Below are positions 13,253-21,263 of a DNA stretch of 26,180 nt, one piece after another (position 1 is the stretch's first letter; each line of letters starts with the position of its first letter). The position numbers and the translations under genes are program-made. The stretch is taken from assembly GCA_902491795.1 (NCBI GenBank), contig CABUIX010000030.1, forward strand, positions 1 to 26,180. Reading direction: 5' to 3'. The stretch is from an uncultured Bacteroidales bacterium (GTDB lineage Bacteria > Bacteroidota > Bacteroidia > Bacteroidales > UBA932). Under the pieces are notes generated by a model. The model had not been told where the DNA came from. It was given only the letters and a program-made list of their open reading frames with translations, and did not search any database.

Positions 13253-13951
13253 ATGAAACTCAACATTTTCTTTGCGGCAGCAATCATTGCAGCAACCATT
13301 GCAGCATGCGGACGTACTTCCGCAGACAATTCCGAAGGCCAGCTGGAAACCGGAGACCTGATCTTCGTCGGCATCCCGATGGACTATGACCTGGAAAATG
13401 ACTCGATGGCAAGCGCCATCAGCAAATCAACCGGCGACAGCTCGGAACTGAACATCATACATGTGGCGATTGCGGAAGTCTCAAGGGACAGCGTCTGGAT
13501 AATCGACGCCACGATCAAACACGGAGTCGACCGGCATCCGCTCGACACTTTCCTCACCGATTTCACTCTCAAGGACGGTTCATATCCGGTCTTTGAAGTA
13601 AAGCGTCTGAAAGACGACAGCATGGCAGAGGCATTCGTGGAGAACGCGAAGACATTCCTCGGCCTTCCGTATGATGTGGCCTTCCTTCCTGACAACGGGG
13701 CAATGTACTGCTCTGAACTTGTCAGGGAAAGCTACATCACTCCTGACGGAGGATACATCTTCAGCGAGGCACCCATGAACTTTACCGACCCGGAAGGAAA
13801 CATGCCACTGTACTGGGAACAGCTCTTTGCCATGCTCGGCATGCCTGTACCACAGGGAATCAACGGCACCAATCCTCAACAAATGTCAAAAGAGGACGTC
13901 CTGGTGCCAGTAAACGTGGACATCGTCAAATATTCCGGAGCGGGGCATTGA
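13253..13951 (+). CDS. YiiX/YebB-like permuted NlpC/P60 (papain-fold) lipoprotein
   Basis: The 232-residue protein has a lipoprotein signal (MKLNIFFAAAIIAATIAAC, lipobox IAAC with Cys 19), so it is probably anchored in the envelope. The mature part fits the circularly permuted papain-like YiiX/DUF830 group: an N-terminal GDLIFVG strand, the catalytic His in NIIHVAIAEV, and the catalytic Cys in AMYCSELVRESY, preceded by FLGLPYDVAF. Such proteins are thought to cut amide bonds in lipids or peptidoglycan-like substrates, though few have been tested. The start at 13253 is taken because the in-frame TTG at 13235 lies upstream of the -7 box. A new promoter begins 2 nt after the stop codon, so it is probably transcribed alone. 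Confidence 0.9.
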   Translation: MKLNIFFAAAIIAATIAACGRTSADNSEGQLETGDLIFVGIPMDYDLENDSMASAISKSTGDSSELNIIHVAIAEVSRDSVWIIDATIKHGVDRHPLDTFLTDFTLKDGSYPVFEVKRLKDDSMAEAFVENAKTFLGLPYDVAFLPDNGAMYCSELVRESYITPDGGYIFSEAPMNFTDPEGNMPLYWEQLFAMLGMPVPQGINGTNPQQMSKEDVLVPVNVDIVKYSGAGH

Positions 13952-13952
13952 T

Positions 13953-13983
13953 TTTGATATGTCCCCCATATTGGATATATTTG
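13953..13983 (+). promoter_or_regulatory. Promoter of the aminotransferase/acyl-CoA synthetase pair
   Basis: TTTG (13953-13956), 19-nt spacer, TATATTTG (13976-13983): an exact consensus match. It starts immediately after the YiiX stop and lies 20 nt before the ATG at 14004. Confidence 0.8.
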
Positions 13984-14003
13984 TCCAATATATAATAATC
14001 GCC

Positions 14004-15227
14004 ATGGCCCTTAATATTTCTGAAAAATCCCGCCTGATGCCGGCATCCGCCATCAGGAAACTTGTTCCGCTTGCAGATGCCGCAAAAGCGGAAGGCGTAA
14101 AGGTCTACCACCTGAATGTCGGTGCTCCCGACATCAAGTCTCCTGAATGCGCGTTCAATGCGGTAGAGACCATCTGCAGGAAGCTGCACCACCTCTCATA
14201 CACCAATTCCGCGGGACTCATGGAACTCAGGAAGGGGCTTGTTGAAAAATATTACCGCAAGATAGGCATCAACATAGACGTGAGCGAATTGCTGGTGGAA
14301 GTCGCCGGCAGCGAAGCATTTGCCAACGCGATGCAGATTGCGGCCGATGAAGGCGACGAGATAATCGTCATCGAGCCTTACTACACGAATTACCAGACTT
14401 TCGCGTATCTCAACGGAATAACGTTGAGAGCGGTGCCCACCGACATTCACCACGGATTCGCCGTGCCGGACATATCGGAGTTCGAGAAACTTGTGAACGG
14501 CAAGACCAAGGCCGTCCTCCTCAGCAACCCGTGCAACCCTTCCGGCAAGCTGTTCAGCCGCAGCGAGATGCAGGCCATAGGCGAATTCTGCCGCAGGCAT
14601 GACCTCTTCCTCATCTCCGATGAAGTTTACAGAGAGTTCTGCTACACCGACGAACCGCACTTCTCCGCAATAAACATCCCGGGCTGCGAACAGAACGTAA
14701 TACTTGTTGATTCTGTTTCAAAGCGCTACAACCTCTGCGGAGCCAGAATCGGCTGCATAATATCACACAACAAGGACGTAATGGCTGCCGCCATGAAATA
14801 TGCACAGTCACGGCTTTGTCCTCCGGTATTCGGACAGTATGCAGCAATAGGCGCCCTGGACACCCCGCAGTCATACTTCGACGAAGTGAGAGAAGAATAC
14901 ATCCGCCGCAGGGACTGCGCTCTCAAACTCCTGAACGAAATCCCCGGCGTATATGCGCCCATGCCATACGGAGCATTCTATACCGTCGCAGAGCTTCCGG
15001 TCGAGGACGCGGAAGACTTTGCAAAATGGATGCTTACGGACTTCAGACTCGACGGGCAGACCACAATGGTCACTCCCGCCCAGTCATTCTACAAGACTCC
15101 CGGTGCCGGCAAAAATCATGTCCGCATAGCATACGTGCTTGAGGTTCCCGAACTCGAGAAGGCCCTGCACGTATTCGCCGAAGGCCTTTCAGCATACAGA
15201 AAGCTGCACCAGGGGCCCAAACAATAA
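14004..15227 (+). CDS. Class I/II PLP-dependent aminotransferase, paralogue of the 4590 gene
   Basis: The 407-residue enzyme shares its whole layout with the aminotransferase at 4590-5783: KVYHLNVGAPDIKSPE near the start, AGSEAF (101-106), SNPCNPSG (174-181), SDEVYREF (205-212), and SVSKRYN with the Schiff-base Lys at 240, then HVRIAYV with the carboxylate-binding Arg. ATG 14004 is chosen because the in-frame ATG at 13959 precedes the -7 box (13976-13983). The family makes or degrades amino acids through 2-oxo acids; this type is often labelled aspartate aminotransferase. It is followed 10 nt later by an acyl-CoA synthetase. Since the aromatic operon beyond that lacks a transaminase, making Phe and Tyr from their oxo acids is a possible role. 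One oddity is NPCNPSG where the first copy has NPNNPTG. Confidence 0.92.
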   Translation: MALNISEKSRLMPASAIRKLVPLADAAKAEGVKVYHLNVGAPDIKSPECAFNAVETICRKLHHLSYTNSAGLMELRKGLVEKYYRKIGINIDVSELLVEVAGSEAFANAMQIAADEGDEIIVIEPYYTNYQTFAYLNGITLRAVPTDIHHGFAVPDISEFEKLVNGKTKAVLLSNPCNPSGKLFSRSEMQAIGEFCRRHDLFLISDEVYREFCYTDEPHFSAINIPGCEQNVILVDSVSKRYNLCGARIGCIISHNKDVMAAAMKYAQSRLCPPVFGQYAAIGALDTPQSYFDEVREEYIRRRDCALKLLNEIPGVYAPMPYGAFYTVAELPVEDAEDFAKWMLTDFRLDGQTTMVTPAQSFYKTPGAGKNHVRIAYVLEVPELEKALHVFAEGLSAYRKLHQGPKQ

Positions 15228-15237
15228 CCCCAGACAG

Positions 15238-16887
15238 ATGAAGCCAATCTTCACCACCCTCACAGAGTTATACAATTTCTCCACATCCAGGTACTCACGC
15301 AGAACGGCCTCCGAATTTGCGGACGGGTCCAGCCGATATACCTATGCCCAGTTCAAGGGCAGTTGTGACAACATATCGAGAATACTCTCGAATTTCGGCA
15401 TCGGAGCCACCGACAAGGTAGCCATCTTGTCCGAGAACATGCCCAACTGGAGCGTGGCGTTCTTTGCCATTACAGCTTTCGGCCGCATTGCCGTGCCTAT
15501 GCTTGCAGACCTCTCGCATGACGAGGTCGAGAACATACTGGCTCACTCTGAAGCCAAAGCCATATTCATATCAAAGAAGCAGCTCGGCAAACTTGGAGAG
15601 GCCACGGTCAAGAAACTGAATCTCGTCATTGACATTGAAGATTTCAGCTTCATAAAGGCTACCGGGGAATCCTACACCTGCGACGGAAAGGTGAGTGTGC
15701 CGACGCCTCTCGACATTGCCGCAATACTTTACACATCGGGGACTACCGGCAACGCCAAGGGGGTCATGCTGAGCCACAGGAACTTCTGCTTCAACGTCCT
15801 GAGTTCCTGGTACAGCTTCCGCATCCGCAGGAAAGACGTTTTCCTGTCAATACTGCCAATGGCCCACACCTATGAGCTTAGCATAGGAATGCTGTATCCG
15901 TTTGCAATGGGAGCAAGGGTGGCTTACCTCCAGAAGGTGCCGACACCAACGATTCTGATTTCCACCCTCAAGCACATCAGGCCAACGGCAATGCTCTCGG
16001 TACCGCTCATAATAGAGAAGATATACAAAAGCAGCGTCATTCCCACCATCAACGGAAGCAAGTTCCTTCAGTTCCTGCAGCAGAACCTCTCATGGCTGCT
16101 GTACATGCTGATAGGAATAAAGCTCAGAAAGACATTCGGCGGAAGGCTCAAGTTCTTCGGAATCGGAGGAGCAAAACTTGACCCTGCAGTTGAGGCCTTT
16201 CTGAAAAAGACAGGTTTCCCCTACTCCATAGGATACGGACTCACGGAGACTGCCCCGCTGATATGCGCCGCGCCTCCCGGAAAGACCGAAGTCGGATCCA
16301 CCGGCAGACAGGTGCCCGAGATACAGGTCAAGCTGAGTGACGTCAACCCCGAAACCGGTGAAGGCGAGATAACCGTGAAGGGGCCCAACGTGATGCTCGG
16401 CTATTACAAAGACTACGAAAGGACCTCTTCAGTGCTGAGCCAGGACGGCTGGTTCCGTACAGGCGACCTCGCCTGCTGCGACAAAAAGGGAAGATACTTT
16501 GTGAGAGGAAGGCTGGGAAGTCTCATTGTCGGAGCTTCCGGCGAGAACATCTACCCGGAAGAGATAGAGAATGTCATAAACAGCATCGAAGGAATCTCGG
16601 AATCCCTTGTGATAGAGCGCAACGGACAGTTGATCGCACTGGTACAGTTCAATGACAACGTGATAGACTGGAATCTTGAGGGCAAGGACAAGTTCATCGA
16701 GGACCTCGAGGCCCGCAAGAAGGCAATACTTGAATTCGTCAATTCAAGGGTGAGCAAATTCTCCAAGATCCGTTCCGTGGAGGTCCAGAAAGAGCCTTTC
16801 ACAAAAACGGCCACCCACAAGATCAAGAGATTCCTCTATACCAAGGGCGACAACACAAGGACTTCCGGCTCCAGAACCGGGAAATGA
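15238..16887 (+). CDS. AMP-dependent long-chain acyl-CoA synthetase
   Basis: The 549-residue ANL-superfamily enzyme activates a carboxylic acid with ATP to an acyl-adenylate and then to the CoA thioester. Motifs seen: ILYTSGTTGNAKGVMLSH (P-loop, about 160-177), SIGYGLTETAP (about 338), DGWFRTGDLACCDKKGRYF with the hinge Asp, RGRLGSLIVGASGENIYPEEIE, and the C-terminal catalytic Lys region FTKTATHKIKR. Long-chain (FadD-like) acids are the likely substrates given the length and the linker, but that is not certain. ATG 15238 follows the aminotransferase stop by 10 nt; the longer frame from 15139 overlaps that gene and has no family-like N-terminus. It ends convergently with DAHP synthase, 28 nt apart. 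Possible roles are incorporation of exogenous fatty acid or activation of an acid formed by the neighbouring transaminase. Confidence 0.93.
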   Translation: MKPIFTTLTELYNFSTSRYSRRTASEFADGSSRYTYAQFKGSCDNISRILSNFGIGATDKVAILSENMPNWSVAFFAITAFGRIAVPMLADLSHDEVENILAHSEAKAIFISKKQLGKLGEATVKKLNLVIDIEDFSFIKATGESYTCDGKVSVPTPLDIAAILYTSGTTGNAKGVMLSHRNFCFNVLSSWYSFRIRRKDVFLSILPMAHTYELSIGMLYPFAMGARVAYLQKVPTPTILISTLKHIRPTAMLSVPLIIEKIYKSSVIPTINGSKFLQFLQQNLSWLLYMLIGIKLRKTFGGRLKFFGIGGAKLDPAVEAFLKKTGFPYSIGYGLTETAPLICAAPPGKTEVGSTGRQVPEIQVKLSDVNPETGEGEITVKGPNVMLGYYKDYERTSSVLSQDGWFRTGDLACCDKKGRYFVRGRLGSLIVGASGENIYPEEIENVINSIEGISESLVIERNGQLIALVQFNDNVIDWNLEGKDKFIEDLEARKKAILEFVNSRVSKFSKIRSVEVQKEPFTKTATHKIKRFLYTKGDNTRTSGSRTGK

Positions 16888-16915
16888 ATCCTGCGTTCTG
16901 CGGCGCAATGTCCGC

Positions 16916-17944
16916 CTATCTCAGTTCGGCGATATCGTAGATCAGCCGTTCCGTCTTCTCCCATCCGAGACAAGGATCGGTAATGGAGCAGCCGTAGATG
17001 CCGTCACCGGCCTTCTGGCTTCCGTCAACGATGTAGGACTCTATCATGAGCCCCTTCACTAGCCTGAAAATGTCAGGATTGTGTCTCGTGCTGTGCAGCA
17101 CTTCCTTGGCAATGCGTATCTGCTCAAGATATTTTTTCCCCGAATTGGAATGGTTGGTGTCGACGATCACCGCAGGATTCTTCAGGTCCGTAGCGGCATA
17201 AAGGTCACTCAAGAGCTCAAGATCCTCATAGTGATAGTTGGGATGAGAGTTTCCGCGGGAATCGACATAGCCTCGCAGGATGCAGTGCGAAAGCGGATTT
17301 CCCTTGCTCTCAACCTCCCAGTTGCGGTATATGAACGTGTGCGGCGACTGGGCCGCCTTAAGGGCGTTGATCATGACCGAAAGATTTCCGCCCGTCGGAT
17401 TCTTCATCCCGACCGGGACATCAATCCCGCTGGCAGTCAGGCGATGCTGCTGGTTTTCGACAGACCTTGCTCCTACCGCAACATATGAAAGCAAGTCGGA
17501 AAGGTACTTGTGGTTCTCAGGATAAAGCATCTCGTCAGCACAGGAAAAGCCCGTCTCGTTGAGAGCACGCATATGCATCTTCCGTATGGCGATCAGTCCC
17601 TTGAGCATGTCTGAAGCTGCCTGAGGGTCAGGCTGATGCAGCATTCCCTTGTAGCCTGCGCCTGTCGTGCGCGGCTTGTTGGTGTATATGCGCGGCACTA
17701 TGACCAGCTTGTCAGCGACTTTCTCCTGTACCAGCCTGAGACGTGAGATATAGTCAATCACCGCATCTTCACGGTCTGCGGAGCAAGGACCGACAACAAG
17801 GAGGAACTTGTCGCTCTCTCCGGTAAAAATGCCGCGTATCTGCTCGTCATTTTTTCTTTTCGCGGATTCTCCCTCCTCAGAAATCGGATACATTTCCTTT
17901 ATTTCCTGAGGAATGATGAGCTTGCGCTTGAAAATCATGTTCAT
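16916..17944 (-). CDS. aroF: 3-deoxy-7-phosphoheptulonate (DAHP) synthase, class I AroFGH type
   Basis: This 342-residue enzyme condenses phosphoenolpyruvate with erythrose 4-phosphate, the first step of the shikimate pathway. AroFGH-type motifs are all present: LLVVGPCSADREDAV, PRIYTNKPRTTGAGYKG (PEP binding), VGMKNPTGGN, IVDTNHSNSGKKY (metal-binding His), and SYIVDGSQ near the end. The N-terminal extension (1-40) is the region that forms the feedback site in E. coli isozymes. No chorismate mutase domain is fused to it; that activity is on PheA here. It is the last gene of the operon, 23 nt after tyrA. Which amino acid inhibits it cannot be judged from sequence, so the aroF/aroG/aroH choice is nominal. 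Confidence 0.95.
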   Translation of the reverse strand: MNMIFKRKLIIPQEIKEMYPISEEGESAKRKNDEQIRGIFTGESDKFLLVVGPCSADREDAVIDYISRLRLVQEKVADKLVIVPRIYTNKPRTTGAGYKGMLHQPDPQAASDMLKGLIAIRKMHMRALNETGFSCADEMLYPENHKYLSDLLSYVAVGARSVENQQHRLTASGIDVPVGMKNPTGGNLSVMINALKAAQSPHTFIYRNWEVESKGNPLSHCILRGYVDSRGNSHPNYHYEDLELLSDLYAATDLKNPAVIVDTNHSNSGKKYLEQIRIAKEVLHSTRHNPDIFRLVKGLMIESYIVDGSQKAGDGIYGCSITDPCLGWEKTERLIYDIAELR

Positions 17945-17967
17945 GGCTCTGCCTCCACCTTTAGTTT

Positions 17968-18834
17968 CTAAACATCCACCTTGTCAAAACTTGCACGCCT
18001 GCGGGTCGAAAGGCGCATCATTTCCTTGATGGTCTCCACGTCGGAATTTGCCAGGGCTGTTCTCAGCTCATCAAACTTCGCCCTGAACAGGTCCATCTGT
18101 GCAAGAAGCTCAGGCCTGTTTTCCATAAACAGTTCGGTCCACATGTCCTCGTTGATTCTGGCAATTCTCGTAAGGTCCCTGAATGAATCACCGGAATATG
18201 CGGCAAAATGTGAGCACTCGCGACAATCCATCAGGGAAACCGCTATGCAGTGCGTCAACTGGGAAAGGAAGGCCGTCATTTCATCATGTTCCGCGGGGGT
18301 GAGCACGGAAATGTTTTCGAACCCAAGCAGACAGGCAAGTTCGCGGACAGCTTCAATTCCCTCCGGCGTGTTCCGCCCAGTCGGTGTAATTATGAAGTTC
18401 GCCCCCTTGAAAATGCCACGATCGCTGTTTTCCACTCCGTACACCTCCCTTCCGGCCATGGGATGCGCCGGGACAAACTCAACGCCATCCCCCAGCATGG
18501 ACTGAACGCGTCCGACAAGCTGCCCCTTGACACCCGTGACATCGGTAACCAGTGCTCCGGGCTTAAGGAAATGTCCGAACTGTCTGACCCATTCCTCAAA
18601 TATATGCGGATATAGGGCAAAGACAACCATGTCAAAAGCCGAAACATACTCTCTTGTGACTTCCGTATGCCCATGTCTTACCAAACCTTTCGACATGGCA
18701 TAGTCCAGGGCTGACTGTCTCTTGTCCAGAGCACCCACCTCATATCCCGCATGTGAAAGAGCATCCGCATACGAACCGCCGATCAGCCCGAGGCCGACCA
18801 CAAGAATCTTCTTGTCTGGAGTCAAAACAGCCAT
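17968..18834 (-). CDS. tyrA: Prephenate dehydrogenase
   Basis: The 288-residue enzyme oxidatively decarboxylates prephenate to 4-hydroxyphenylpyruvate using NAD(P)+, leading to tyrosine. The Rossmann motif GLGLIGGSYADAL sits at about 14-26, VTDVTGVKGQLV in the middle, and the prephenate-binding, catalytic region in VPAHPMAGREVYG and LSQLTHCIAVSL. No chorismate mutase or C-terminal ACT domain is present, so it is the short monofunctional form. It follows aroC by 14 nt and precedes DAHP synthase. Whether it prefers prephenate or arogenate is not decidable by eye. Confidence 0.95.
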   Translation of the reverse strand: MAVLTPDKKILVVGLGLIGGSYADALSHAGYEVGALDKRQSALDYAMSKGLVRHGHTEVTREYVSAFDMVVFALYPHIFEEWVRQFGHFLKPGALVTDVTGVKGQLVGRVQSMLGDGVEFVPAHPMAGREVYGVENSDRGIFKGANFIITPTGRNTPEGIEAVRELACLLGFENISVLTPAEHDEMTAFLSQLTHCIAVSLMDCRECSHFAAYSGDSFRDLTRIARINEDMWTELFMENRPELLAQMDLFRAKFDELRTALANSDVETIKEMMRLSTRRRASFDKVDV

Positions 18835-18848
18835 GCAGAATATATATA

Positions 18849-19943
18849 TCAGCGTTGAACTATCCAGTCTGTGCCGAAGCGCATGGCCAGCTGGTCACAC
18901 AGGACTATTGCGGTCATGCAGGTCACTACCGGACAAATCCGCCTGACGATGGCCGGATCGTGACGGCCCCTGACTTCTATGTCCGCATCCTTTCCCAGCG
19001 CAAGATCCACTGTCTGCTGCCTTGCGGCAATCGAAGGAGTCGGACGTACCGCAGAATTGAATACAACCGGCATTCCGTTGCTTATTCCGCCGTTGATGCC
19101 GCCGCTGTTGTTCGTGACGGTCACAACCTTGCCGTCCCGCATGCGGAAAGGATCATTGGCCTGGGAACCGCGCATGGATACAAATCCGAAACCGCTCCCG
19201 AATTCAATTCCCTTGATACCGCCGATCGCGAACATCGCCCGGGAAATCACGCCTTCAAGGGAATCAAACCATGGTTCCCCCACACCGGCAGGCAGTCCGC
19301 AGACTGCTGTCTGTATTATTCCTCCTACGGAATCACCGCAAGATCTCGCAGAAGCAATTTCCTCCTGCATGTCAGCCGCGACATCCGCCAAAACCGGGAA
19401 CTGCCGGTTTTCCAGCGCGCATATCTGACTCTCGCATTCAGTTCCGAAAGGTTCGTCGGCCACTCCCCCGCATCTCAAGATATGAGTCCCTATCCGTATG
19501 CCGCGCAATTCGAGTGCCTTGAGGCAGACCGCACCGGCAGCCACGATGCCGGCCGTAACCCTTCCCGAAAAATGTCCTCCCCCGCTCTTGTCCTGATAGC
19601 CATGATATTTGGCCTGCGCCGAATAATCGGCATGCGAGGGCCTGGCAAGATCTGCAATACCGGAATAATCTGAATTCCGGACATTGCCGTTCGGAATCAC
19701 TATTGTCAGCGGAGAACCTGATGTGTACCCGTCGTGGACACCGCTCAATATCCGGAAGTCGTCCTGCTCCACACGAGCCGTATCAGTACTGCCGGACGGT
19801 CTGCGCCGTGTCAGCCACAAGGCGACATATCCAGCATCAACAGGAATCCCGGGAGCAAGGCCGTCCAGCACGGCGCCAACCGCCGGGCCGTGACTTTCAC
19901 CGAACAGGGTGAGGATTACGCTTGTTCCCAATGAATTCTTCAT
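18849..19943 (-). CDS. aroC: Chorismate synthase
   Basis: The 364-residue flavoenzyme converts 5-enolpyruvylshikimate 3-phosphate to chorismate using reduced FMN. Signature regions are LFGESHGPAVGAVLDG near the N-terminus, RRRPSGS at about 45, RPSHADYSAQAKY, and the GGGHFSGRVTAGIVAAGA segment at about 120-140; the C-terminal RHDPAIVRRICPVV is also typical. ATG 19943 gives the canonical N-terminus (MKNSLGTSV); the upstream ATG at 19982 lies inside pheA. It begins 5 nt after the pheA stop, so translation is probably coupled. Its placement between pheA and tyrA puts the enzyme next to the two that use its product branch. Confidence 0.96.
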   Translation of the reverse strand: MKNSLGTSVILTLFGESHGPAVGAVLDGLAPGIPVDAGYVALWLTRRRPSGSTDTARVEQDDFRILSGVHDGYTSGSPLTIVIPNGNVRNSDYSGIADLARPSHADYSAQAKYHGYQDKSGGGHFSGRVTAGIVAAGAVCLKALELRGIRIGTHILRCGGVADEPFGTECESQICALENRQFPVLADVAADMQEEIASARSCGDSVGGIIQTAVCGLPAGVGEPWFDSLEGVISRAMFAIGGIKGIEFGSGFGFVSMRGSQANDPFRMRDGKVVTVTNNSGGINGGISNGMPVVFNSAVRPTPSIAARQQTVDLALGKDADIEVRGRHDPAIVRRICPVVTCMTAIVLCDQLAMRFGTDWIVQR

Positions 19944-19948
19944 GACAT

Positions 19949-21028
19949 TCAGAAAGAGCCGGCAAGCTTGAACCTTTCGCAAAGGGAGCCGAGTTCATTT
20001 ATCATGCTCATGCCCTCCTCCGTATATACATTGCCGTCCAGCTCAATGTAGAAATAATAATTCCACTTGAGGTCCTTCATGGGACGGCTGCGCAGAGCGC
20101 ACATGTTGTATCCGTGGGCACCGATGATGTTCAGCACCTTGGCCAGGGAACCGGCCTCGTTCCTGGCAGTGAATGTGAGCATGAAGTGCCTGCCCATCCT
20201 GCGTTTTCCTCCTTCGGTCGACAGGACACGCGAAAATGCCCCGAACCGCGTGGTGTTCATGCCGCTCGTGTTTATGTTCCGCTCTATCACCTTGAGGCCG
20301 TAGATGTCGGCACTCTCGACGCTCGCGATGGCCGCAAGCGAAGGATCTTTCTTCTCGGCCACCAGCCGGGCGGCAAGTGCCGTATTGGGATATTCGTGGG
20401 TAATGTACTTCCTCTCATGAATATAGGCGGAGCACTGCGACAGCGCCTGCTGGTGACTCACGACTTCCCTTACAGTCTCGGGAGTTGCACCTTCGCACCC
20501 AAGCAGGTTCTGGACCGCATCCAGTTCAAGAACCTGGTTCACAAAAAGATCCCCCGAAAACAGCAGGTCTGTCACCGCCCCGACCTCGCCTGCGGAGCTG
20601 TTCTCGAGAGGTAGCACCGCCACATCGGCCTTTCCCTCCGAACACGCGGAATAAGCCTGCTCAAAATCCATGCAAGGAATCAGCTCGGCTCCAGGGAACA
20701 TCTTCGAGGCGGCAATTGCGGCAAAAGCACCAGGAACCCCTGAATACGTCACCTTCATCCCGCTCATGAGCCTCTCCTGCCAACGCCGCGAAAGGGCCAT
20801 GAGGTCCTTTTCAAAATTGACGTAATACTCGCGTATGGAATCGTCGGCAATAATCGCCGAATTTTTCCTGACCACTTCCGCTTCCCGGACGGGATCATGA
20901 ACGGAAAGCCCGCGTTTCATCTTGTAGTCCGCTACATCGCGGCAAGCCTGCATCCGCTGCTCAAACAGTTCGGCAATCTTTGCGTCAATTCCGTTGATGC
21001 GGTTCCGTATCTCATTGAGTTCGTCCAT
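19949..21028 (-). CDS. pheA: Bifunctional chorismate mutase / prephenate dehydratase
   Basis: This 359-residue protein makes prephenate from chorismate and then phenylpyruvate. Domains: AroQ-type chorismate mutase helices (1-85; MDELNEIRNRINGIDAKI, RMQACRDVADYKMKRGL), prephenate dehydratase (about 92-270; VTYSGVPGAFAA, LPLENSSAGEV, and the catalytic NTTRFGAF at 258-265), and a C-terminal ACT domain (about 282-355; ARNEAGSLAKVLNIIG). The ESRP motif of the ACT domain, tied to phenylalanine binding in known enzymes, reads RSRP here (313-316), so feedback control may differ. It is the first protein gene of the operon, 26 nt behind a tRNA-Arg on the same strand. Confidence 0.95.
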   Translation of the reverse strand: MDELNEIRNRINGIDAKIAELFEQRMQACRDVADYKMKRGLSVHDPVREAEVVRKNSAIIADDSIREYYVNFEKDLMALSRRWQERLMSGMKVTYSGVPGAFAAIAASKMFPGAELIPCMDFEQAYSACSEGKADVAVLPLENSSAGEVGAVTDLLFSGDLFVNQVLELDAVQNLLGCEGATPETVREVVSHQQALSQCSAYIHERKYITHEYPNTALAARLVAEKKDPSLAAIASVESADIYGLKVIERNINTSGMNTTRFGAFSRVLSTEGGKRRMGRHFMLTFTARNEAGSLAKVLNIIGAHGYNMCALRSRPMKDLKWNYYFYIELDGNVYTEEGMSMINELGSLCERFKLAGSF

Positions 21029-21054
21029 TCGGGAAAAGGTAAGAATTTGACTTG

Positions 21055-21126
21055 TACCCCCTAGGCGAATCGAACGCCTATCGTAGGAACCGGAATCCTA
21101 AATTTTATCCATTAAACTAAGGGGGC
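21055..21126 (-). tRNA. tRNA-Arg (anticodon CCG)
   Basis: The minus strand folds into a complete cloverleaf: acceptor GCCCCCT/AGGGGGT (one terminal G-U), D arm with stem GTTT/AAAA, anticodon stem TAGGA/TCCTA with loop TTCCGGT, giving anticodon CCG (21093-21091) for CGG codons, T stem AGGCG/CGCCT with loop TTCGATT, and discriminator A at 21055. CCA is not encoded. Its 3' end lies only 26 nt before the pheA ATG, so a single transcript that must be cut by tRNA-processing enzymes is likely. Confidence 0.95.
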
Positions 21127-21134
21127 GTGAACCG

Positions 21135-21142
21135 CAAATATA
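21135..21142 (-). promoter_or_regulatory. -7 promoter box for tRNA-Arg and the aromatic operon
   Basis: Minus-strand TATATTTG matches TAnnTTTG and ends 8 nt upstream of the tRNA 5' end. No other TAnnTTTG box occurs between the tRNA and pheA, so the operon may rely on this one. A -33 TTTG at standard spacing is not evident. Confidence 0.55.
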
Positions 21143-21218
21143 CAAAATATCGCCGAAATCACGACATGTTCGGGAATAATTCGGCTATTGCAGCCAGCAT
21201 ATCCGGCTACAGGCCCGA

Positions 21219-21248
21219 TTTGACGTTCAAGATTATTTTATAATTTTG
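21219..21248 (+). promoter_or_regulatory. Promoter of the ThrE-type exporter unit
   Basis: TTTG (21219-21222), 18-nt spacer, TAATTTTG (21241-21248). The ATG at 21264 follows 15 nt later, giving a predicted leader of only about 10 nt. Confidence 0.75.
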
Positions 21249-21263
21249 CAGCGTCAAAAGAGC

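Noticed and set aside
12712..13374. Minus-strand frame of 220 codons
   Set aside because: Spans the transporter end, hairpin, microprotein, its terminator and the YiiX start, so it crosses several supported elements on the other strand.
18753..19673. Plus-strand frame of 306 codons
   Set aside because: Antisense to aroC and tyrA, both certain; no family resemblance.
21055..21126. tRNA-Arg as an integration (att) site
   Set aside because: No integrase gene and no duplicate of the tRNA 3' end were seen in the flanks; both sides are housekeeping genes.
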